NCBI GenBank assembly: GCA_029931535.1
Contig: JAQPZY010001436.1
Coordinates: forward strand, 2,135,001-2,199,000
Reading direction: 5' to 3'
Source of the DNA: Margaritifera margaritifera
Taxonomy: Eukaryota; Mollusca; Bivalvia; Unionida; Margaritiferidae
Length of the DNA stretch: 64,000 nt
Part shown: positions 55,720 to 64,000 of the stretch, in pieces
Layout: each line of letters begins with the position of its first letter
Numbering within the stretch: the first letter of the stretch is position 1
Translations under genes and position numbers: made by a program
Notes under the pieces: generated by a model
The model's input: only the letters and a program-made list of their open reading frames with translations
The model's database searches: none
Told to the model about the DNA's origin: nothing

Positions 55720-57660
55720 TTTTGAACACATAAAATTTGCACATTTTATGCAAATTTTGTTTATTTCTGCTTTATTTCTTATACAGGATACTTGTCTTCA
55801 TACATATAATGAAGTTTTGAATGGAAATTTCATGATATTTGAATCAAGAATTGGAATTACATGTTTTTCATTATGACAATTGTCTTATAGCTCAACTTGA
55901 GAACAGTTTTTTTCTTCCACAACATTGTATTAATCATGTTGAGGAAAAATGTTTCACACAGTAACCATAATTTATTAGATCCTAAACAAAATTCTAGGAA
56001 TACAATTGATGAGTTATCAGGATATATAAAACCCAGTATATCCGAGATAAAATTATTCTAATGGTGTGTAAGGACTCAAACAAAGTCATAACTAGATCAT
56101 ATGACTTACAACCAGGGTGTAAGCAAGAATTGTTGGGGGGGGGGGGGGGGGCAGGGAATGGTGAACAACATTGCTTCAAAAGTAAAAAATGCAAATAATT
56201 TATCATCCAGATATACATGATTTTATTACATATAGAAAAGAGTTTTTATACGTTTTTTTTTTTATCAATGGAAATTATCCCCCAAAAAGAAGGTAAGACA
56301 TTAATTTAATTAAACAAAACCAATTCATCATTGTTTGGCACGATTTTTTGTTCTGCCCATGGAAGGTAATTCCTTCAGCATGCATAGTTTTGTAAACAAT
56401 TGTCTGCAAAGAGCAGCTGAGAGATTCTTATGTTCAACAAATAACTTTATGTAAGGTTTATGAATTAATATATTCATTAATGTTAGTTTACCGGGGTGTA
56501 CATAATTTTATGATCATCTTGAACCTCATACACTGTAGCCTTTGACTCCAGGGTATATGGAATTCAAGACGGTCATAACATTTCATACAACCTCTTAAAC
56601 ATGTAACTAATATCCAGTAATATGAAATATTATCTTCATGGACAAAAGATCCTACATGTTTTCTTTCAAAATTTAGATTGATATCAGTATTTAATAAAAT
56701 AAAAACACGGTGCAAATAAAAACAAATAGGAGTTTGGATTTGTATAATAATGTAATCCCTTCTCAAAAACATACCAGTCTGTGCATGCTGACTTACAAGG
56801 AAGAGTCCATTTAGTCTGAAAAGGGTGATTGTATAGTAGCATGCTGACAAGGAAGGGTCCATTTAATCTCAAAGGGGTTCTTGCAGTAGACAATATATGA
56901 AGGATTGTTGTGCAATAAGAAGCACTCAATATTTTAAATTTTGTGGTGAAGTAATCAAGGAGACTTGTTGGCATGATTGTTTTCCTCCAATTAATTATTT
57001 TACTGCCATTTGATGGAATAATTTATTGTTTATTTTGGTTGTTTTTAAATGATTTCAAAAGCGTATTTAAATGCAATGGCTATCATCATGTTCAGTCAGA
57101 GGACCACATTTTTATCTTTGGTAGTGTGGATATAATTTCTTACTTTTGCTCTCAAAAGATACTTGTACAAAATGATTGAACTCTCATAATAATGATAACC
57201 TTGTTCTAAATTTATTTGGATTAAAATTTATCTGTGAAAGTGTAGGTACTCGAGTGATTTGTAGATAATACAAGATTATGGAAAGAACCATACATTTTGG
57301 TAACTTTTTGGGATATACTGTAATGTATTTATCTATTACCATATGACGATACCTCTACAATAATGGCTATATGGTGCAAATTAAAAGTAAAGTTATAAAA
57401 ATGAAAAAATGAAGAACTGGACAACCAAAAAAAAGTTCCAAATAATCGTAAACACAAAGTACCATAAAAGGTAGAGATGTTAAAATTCTGTAAAATGTAT
57501 ATAACTTGAAATATAAAGGTAAAAAAATAAAAGCTTAAAAAAGTATAGGATCAAAATTGGTGATAGAAACCATAGACCATTAAAAAGTCCAAGATTTTCT
57601 TGGGTGGTACATCATCATAAAGTTCCTTATTTTAATTCTTATAAAAAATTATCTCTCGCA
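55720..57660. other. Downstream intergenic DNA
   Basis: AT-rich sequence after the COQ9 polyadenylation signal. It holds a poly(G) run at 56136-56150 and a local duplication (GCATGCTGAC...AAGGAAGAGTCCATTTAGTC near 56780 and 56842). No gene is seen. Confidence 0.45.
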
Positions 57661-57876
57661 GGACTGAAAGAGTCGTACAGGCAATACAATGCTTTGTACT
57701 GGGACTGAACAAGTCATTCAGGCAAGATAATGCTTTGTGCTAGGACTGAAGAAATCATTTGGACAAAATGATGCTTTGTGCTAGGACTGAGGCAAGACGG
57801 TGCTTTGCGCTATAACAGATTGAGTCATTCAGGCAGGATAATGCCTTGTGCTGGGACCGAATGAGTCCTTCAAAGT
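57661..57876. repeat. About 42-bp minisatellite, 5 diverged units
   Basis: Units share GGACTGAA, AAGTCATTCAGGCA and ATAATGCTTTGTGCT, with one shortened unit. Confidence 0.85.
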
Positions 57877-60800
57877 GATGAAAAATTGTTGAATTATTAA
57901 CTAAAATATGTTGGTAACATATCAAGTGTATATCATTTATAGTGTGTTGTGACTTAAAATTAGGAATTAGGGATTGTATGTTCTAAATATTCTCAAAATC
58001 AGTGAGATTACTGGTATGAAAATATGTACCAGAGAACAGAAAAATTCAAGAAAGGTCACGTCTGTATAGGAATATGCAGATACTATATTTACTTGTTAAA
58101 CATCAATCAGCCGATTAATTTTGAGTAACAGCTCTAATTTCATTTAGTTTGAAAATTGTTATGCTTTCAATAGGTACATCTTCCAAAGACTTTTCATTAC
58201 CTACATCAATTTTGGTGAATTGGACCTCTTTCTTTTGTGTTTGGCTACAGTTGCTTGCAGGATCAGAAGTCAATTCCTTTTCTAACTTTACTTTCTAAAT
58301 GTCAAACAGCTGATATAATTTTGAATAAAGATCTAATCACATTCGGTTTGTAATTATTTTTTAAGAATGAATTCAACAGCTTCATTGACCAATAAAGACT
58401 TGACTTTAAAGACAAAAAACAATACATGTACCAATAAGGAATTGACATTAGAGACATAAAACAATTTAGGTGAATTATCATACATGTGACAGACCAGGAC
58501 ACCAAATCAGTAGATTTAAAAATTCTGATCTGTAGATTGGCTTCTAAATCAGTAGGATTTTTCACTGAGAAAATTTTACGTGTTTTAAGGGGACTGAAAA
58601 CAAAACAAGTGCATTGTTTGCCATATTCTCTACATAGCAAGTTTTTAACAAGAATCAGATTCTTATTGCCAATGTTAAAATAATAAGTAAATAATACGAG
58701 TCGGGGTATTGTCAATTAAATGAAAAAGGAAGAGTTGTACATCTCATAGTTCACAGCAAAGATTTTGTAAAATAAAATCCACAAGCATTGTTAGTGTACT
58801 TCAAAAGTTCACTGCCTGTTGATGACATTTATTGTGATTATTAAGCTTCACACTTAATGGGCTTTCAATAGTTTTCTGGTCAAGATTTCCCCCTGAATCA
58901 CTCGGTAGATCTTGAAGAATGTAGAATGTCCTCTCAGTATCAGCATTGGAATATGGCAATGACAGAACTTGTGATCCAGAGTCAAATAAGGCCTTCAAAG
59001 TGGGTGTGTTTGTTACATAAGCATTGCTCCTATGCAATGGTATCTGCATGTGCCTGGTTATATCATTGCTTCCCCACTATATGTCTTAAAATCTACTTTG
59101 TACGAAACACGCAATGCACTCGGGACATTTGCCACTCACCTGCACCCACTTAAACTCTGAATTCCAAGCATTGTTGAACTTATATTTTTCAGCCAGTGTT
59201 TTTATTTTATTTTTTTTATTTTTTTGCAATAGGAGGAAGCATACATTTCTGTGTTTTGGCATGAATTAACCAAAATAAATATAAAACCTGCCCTTAAATA
59301 TTCCTCTTAAAACATCTTGAAAAGCACAATAACAATTAAAAAGGACAACAAATCAAAATACTAACACTACCAAAATCATATTTTGGTCAGTCTTTCTTTT
59401 TTTATCTCACCTTTGCGAAAGCTCGGCCAATTTTTAATCAAAGACTCGCAAGCCATCATGGACCACCTTTGATCCCTTATTATGTATAACATCTCATTAA
59501 ATATCCCATCTTTGGCTTTAAACTCTCTAAATTACATCAATAAGGTAATCAATTTACAGTTTTATGTTTACACATGTGAGTCTTAATCAGATTTTTCAGC
59601 ATGTATGGTTGCACAGGTCATTGCTCTGTTTGAAATGGTCCCCAGTAGACTGGTTTCTGTAATGTGTGGATAGGAGTAAAATACCATATTTTCTTTTCTT
59701 CAGATTTTTAAAAATATCTTTTTAAGTTTCAAAAGCAGTAGATTTCAACTATAAAACAGTACGTGCAGTTGATGGCCTTTAAAATAGTATTTTTATCCTA
59801 CTGTTGGTAGAATCAGGTGTATGTGAATTAGACCTCTTGCTGTTGTGTTTTGCAACATGTACTATTGTTCACAAAATCCAAAATGGCTTTTTTGAAGAAC
59901 AACACGGTAATTCAAGTGTTAGGCATCTTGGATGGGTAGCGCGGGTCATATACATTCTAGTATTCTTTGGATACAGTTGCTAAAGGGGTTGACGATGTTC
60001 ATTTGTCCCCCACTTTTATTGCTACCAACCATTTGATATATACACTTTCTCCTGAAAATGTAATTTGCGATGCATTAAGGGGACTTGCTCCGATAATGTC
60101 ATTGTTTAACTGACTTACTGACAAAAGAATCGTCAGACTCGAAAGAATGTTTTCATTATTTATTACATAAATTACAGACTCAATCTATAAATACAGAATA
60201 TAGTAATGGATAATATGTTATAGAAGAAATAAAGGCATACATAATTTGCATATAGCAGATTTGGCAACAAAATGTAAAGCTTTAATTTTAAGAAATCAGT
60301 TCATACAGTGTAGATGGAGACATAGAGAAATAGTTTATGAAATCTTGGAGAAAATATGTTTTCTCGCAAGATGCAGGAAAAGAATACACATGGTGTACAC
60401 ATATATATTTATTATGCATATAAAATGAGAAGTGAATGAAGTATATTGTATTCACAAATAAATGAAAAAGGCAATTAAACGGGTTATTTGATACACTTCA
60501 ACTATAAAAAATAGGATTTAAAATAAATTGACAACTGGTAAAAATTATCTGTACATGTATGTACCAGAGAATTTATTTTCACAATGCCTTCTAAAATACT
60601 TTTATCTGCATTTATAATCGGATTTCATCTCAAGATAAAAGATGTAAAACAACTACAAAATACATGTAATGTCCAGACCATAAATTTTCAACAAAACATT
60701 CATCAAAACTATTAAAAACCCAAATATATATCTAATGCCTACAAACAAAAATGTAAAACAAAACTGTCAACTGGTACAGTTATTATGTACCAACTTTTGA

Positions 60801-61540
60801 CTGGGAACTAAATAGCAAGGGTAATGGAAACAAAGCAAGATTGAAATAAACGGGTCTTGGAAGAGGTTCAAATTTTCACACATGGTTGTAAACACCAGCC
60901 CACCTTCTTTTGGGAAAGACAGACTACCTGACAGGTACGGCATATGCTTACGAGCACACTGCAATCCCCCTGCTTTTACCTCACCCATGTAGAGGTACAG
61001 TTCACATTCAAAGAGAGATTTATGGTTTAAAATATTGTAATAACTTTAAAATTAGTAAGATGAACATTATTCTTCGATAATGACATTTAAAGTTGGATAA
61101 ACCAGAATATATCCTCGTGTTTAGGAAATAAATTTTAACAAATATGTCAAACATGTAAGCTACATGCTGAAGGTATGTCTTGTTTATTACTCGTATATAA
61201 CCATTTAAATGTAATTATCTTGGAAAAATGCTGTTATTGGTTTATCTCAAGCTTCAGTATATAAACAGTATTATTAAGTTCGTTCATTGTTAACAGACGC
61301 CTCCACACATACGATAGTTTCTCATAAAGATCATTGATATTTCAAGTTTTCTTGTATCTTTCACTTCGGTATAAAGGGAATCCGTCTATAAAGGACAATC
61401 TCCATGCCGTTTTGATTATATGCCGGCCAATGTATGATCTGCAAAAAATTGTCCTGAATTTGTATTCCAACTTTTTAGATCTGTATATAATAAAAAAAAG
61501 TTTACATTTCAGTAAATCTACTTTTATGTAATAAAAATGC
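57877..61540. other. Intergenic DNA, one transposase remnant, otherwise unreadable
   Basis: Apart from the hAT-like fragment at 58801-59049 I see no supported exon or repeat. Long AT-rich stretches give several open frames of 60-140 codons with no recognisable motif. Confidence 0.45.
58801..59049 (-). pseudogene. hAT-like transposase C-terminal fragment
   Basis: The minus-strand frame includes VLSLPYSNADTERTFYIL, matching the SNADSERVFS-type signature of hAT dimerisation regions, then TIESPLSVKLNNHNKCHQQ. This group differs from the hAT fragment at 25580 ([10 protein letters not shown]). The remainder of the transposase is not recognisable. Confidence 0.7.
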
Positions 61541-61544
61541 AAAT

Positions 61545-64000
61545 CAAAATTATTTTTTCAAAACATACTTTTTAAATGTGTAAAATCAATATTATTCATA
61601 ATAAATTTGCCAAACAAAGTAGCACATGCCACAGCTCTATCCTTCTGCATTCTAAATAATTTGTATTTATTGGTCTAACATTAAACATGCAAAAACTGTT
61701 TACAAAATGTTATGGGTCATCTTCGATTTGCTGCAGCTTTGCATTAGTATATTTTTGTCATAATTACTTTTTTCTGTTTAAATATTCATTCACTGGTGAC
61801 AGAGAAGGAAGAAATTGTGTTGAAACTCACTGGTTTTGTCAGATAACTAGTTAGGTGAACACATAATGAGAAAAAAAGTTTATATTTTGGTTTTGATTTC
61901 AAGTTCTGAAAAATATATCATTTTTCTTAAAACATTTAATTAATTCTAAATGTATAAAATCAACATTATTCATCATAAATCTGTTAAACAAAGTAGCACA
62001 TACTACAGATCTATCCTTCTCTTTTCTAAATCACTTTTATTTATCCATCTAACTATAAACATGCCAAAGCCATTTTCAAACATTCTTGGCTATCTATGAC
62101 TTGCAGCAGGTTGGCAATAAAAAGAAACATTTAAAAATAATTATTTTTTTTTTTAAATTTCCACTTGCATTCAATAAAGAAAGCAGTAAATGTGGGGAAC
62201 CTTCAAGATGTTGAAAGGGAGCCATTTAAGTTAATGCATAATAACAAAACTGAACTTTGGTGGTGTATATTAAAAAATCATGAAAATTACAGTCAGCTCT
62301 TTATTTAATATTTTGATAAATATTTGCCATAATAATAACAAATGCCACAGATCTATCCTGCTTTCTAAATAAAAAAATTTTATTCGTCAAACATAAAACA
62401 TGCCAAAGCCTTTTTCAAACTTCTTTAGGCTGCCTATAACTTGCATCCATCTGGCATGAATACATTTTTAAAATGACAGTTTTTTAAAATATCCAATTAC
62501 TGGCAAGAAAGAAAGGAACTAAATGATTGGAAACTTCCATATGTTGTAAAGTAGCTATTTAAATTGATACAATAAAACATGTAATTTGGGGGTGTTATTA
62601 AAATAAAACTGAAAACTGCAGTTCATTACTGAAACATTTTATAAATTTAAAATTTTTAAAAATGCATATTATTCATCACAAATTTGCCAAACAAGTAGCA
62701 CATGCCACAGATCCATCCTTCTGCTTTCTAAATAATTTTTTATTGGTCAAACAATAAAAATGCCTATGCCATTTTTTAAATTCTCTGAGCTGTATATGGC
62801 TTGAGACAGTTCAGCATGGATACATTTAAAAAATACATTTATAAAAAAATCCAATGTCTACCAAGAAAGAAAGTATATGTGGTAAAGCCTCCAGATCTTA
62901 TAAAGTAGCTGTTTATACATGATAAAAAATTTGACATTTGGTAATAGTAATTAGTTCTTTATTGACAATTTGAAATAACTTAAAAATATTATTGATCAAA
63001 AATTGCCCCAAAATGAAGCACACACAACAGATGCATCCTTCTGCTTCTAAAACATTTTTTTTAAATTGGTCACATGTAAATGTCTTTTCCAAAATTCTCC
63101 TGGCTAAGATCTCAGCTATTTTTTTTTTTTTTTTACATTTTAAACCAACTATTGGCAACAAGGAGTATATGTGGGGAAACTTCCACAAGTTATAATAAAA
63201 AGCTGTCTAAGTTGATACATCATAAAAAAAAAAAGTTTAAATTTTAATTTAAAATTAAAAAATATAAATATTAATTATCAAAAATATGCCCCTTAGAGTA
63301 GCACACGCCACAGATCTATCCTTTCTAAATCATTTTGTGTTTTGGTCAAACATTAAACATGCCACAGATCTATCCTTTCTAAATCATTTTGTGTTTTGGT
63401 CAAACATTAAACACGCCACAGATCTATCCTTTCTAAATCATTTTGTGTTTTGGTCAAACATTAAACATGCCACTGCCCCTGACTATGACATTTTAAAAAT
63501 AATTGTTACAATTTTAAAAAGTTTAACTATTGGCAAAAAACAATGGAGGAAAATGTCCAGATGTTATAATGAAAATTACAAAATGTTCTTTATTGAAAAT
63601 TTTAATGAATTTTAAATAAATAAAATATTATCCTTCTGCTGTCTATATCATTTTATTAAATCTTCCAAACATCCATGGCAAAGCCTTTTTCATAATTCTT
63701 TGGTTAGTCTATAATTTGCTGTGAGTGGGTTTTAATATTTTAAAAACATTTTAGATTGTAAATGAATAAATTATTGCTAAAAAATGATTTCCATAGGAAG
63801 CATTTCCGATGTTGATAGGTAATTTTCTACATCAAAATTGTAGCAAAGTGAAAAACTGAGTATTTATCATGATTTATATACCTTTTTTCCCCCAATATTT
63901 CAAATAGAACTCTTTAGTAAAATTATTACTATTTGTCAAAAAATTGCCAAATAAAGTGCCAGAAACCACAGGTTTACATCTTTCCTTTCAATATCAAGCT
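61545..64000. repeat. Large tandem array of about 320-375-bp units, running off the edge
   Basis: The marker GTAGCACATGCCACAGATCT with ATCCTTCTGCTTTCTAAAT recurs at about 61618, 61992, 62335, 62693, 63018, 63297 and, diverged, near 63625 and 63955. Each is followed by TTATTGGTCAAACA-, CATGCCAAAGCC- and CAAGAAAGAAAGTA-like segments. Units are clearly homologous but diverged, with small indels. No coding capacity. The true right end lies outside the window. Confidence 0.88.
63304..63465. repeat. 54-bp sub-array, exactly 3 units, inside the large array
   Basis: Three almost identical copies start CACGCCACAGATCTATCCTT. The 54-base period is divisible by 3 and creates an 18-residue repeat frame that is not a gene. 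Confidence 0.95.

Noticed and set aside
58302..58715. 137-codon minus-strand open frame
   Set aside because: Low-complexity hydrophobic text typical of AT-rich DNA, no motif, no splice context, no neighbouring coding evidence.
60767..60988. Minus-strand frame with more even composition (MGEVKAGGLQCARKHMPYL)
   Set aside because: Considered as a terminal exon of a minus-strand gene, but the tail is not conserved-looking and no adjoining exon was found.
63286..63615. Open frame with an 18-residue repeat
   Set aside because: By-product of the 54-bp tandem triplication inside the large non-coding array.

Overview
This window looks like AT-rich, intron-heavy animal nuclear DNA. The set of repeats (minisatellite-bearing elements ending in CCTCTTGTT, Tigger-like elements with CAGTG ends, a DIRS-like element, LINEs of several clades and a SINE-like tail with (CAA)n) resembles what I know from molluscs, most likely a bivalve. 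That assignment is an inference. No bacterial-type gene organisation, CRISPR array, rRNA or convincing tRNA gene was seen.

One gene is clearly readable: COQ9, the lipid-binding partner of COQ7 in ubiquinone synthesis, on the + strand from 7531 to 55563. I can place eight consecutive exons (7531-7627, 14474-14607, 23044-23194, 30722-30806, 38285-38389, 44183-44338, 50568-50621, 55525-55563). All have AG/GT borders and matching phases, and together they give about 272 residues up to a natural stop. The short first exon with the start codon was not found. A second gene, which I cannot name, enters from the left edge (1-248). It may end there or continue to a candidate last exon at 4944-5045.

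The remaining DNA is introns and flanks filled with mobile elements and arrays. From left to right: a broken RTE-like LINE (388-3480, minus); small palindromic elements (6732, 8508, 10084); a degenerate LINE (10714-13680) split by a SINE-like insertion with an 11-bp target duplication; a hAT-like element carrying a 34-bp minisatellite (14725-16245); a 146-bp-unit minisatellite element split by a LINE (16288-21660); three short tandem arrays (21995-23950); a hAT fragment, a solo LTR with 4-bp duplications and a minus-strand LINE (25580-29600); a minisatellite made from the exon 5 splice donor (30779-31175); a Tigger-like transposon with TA duplications (32217-33581); nested minisatellite elements (33590-35700); a DIRS-like retroelement with inverted ends (39491-43643); two opposed Tigger-like copies (45434-46570, 47360-48176); more minisatellite elements (50694-54040); and, beyond COQ9, sparse sequence, another hAT fragment and a large tandem array of about 320-375-bp units running off the right edge.

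The most noteworthy features are the amplification of a live splice donor of COQ9 into a tandem array, and the group of otherwise different minisatellite elements that share a terminal hairpin followed by CTCTTGTT.
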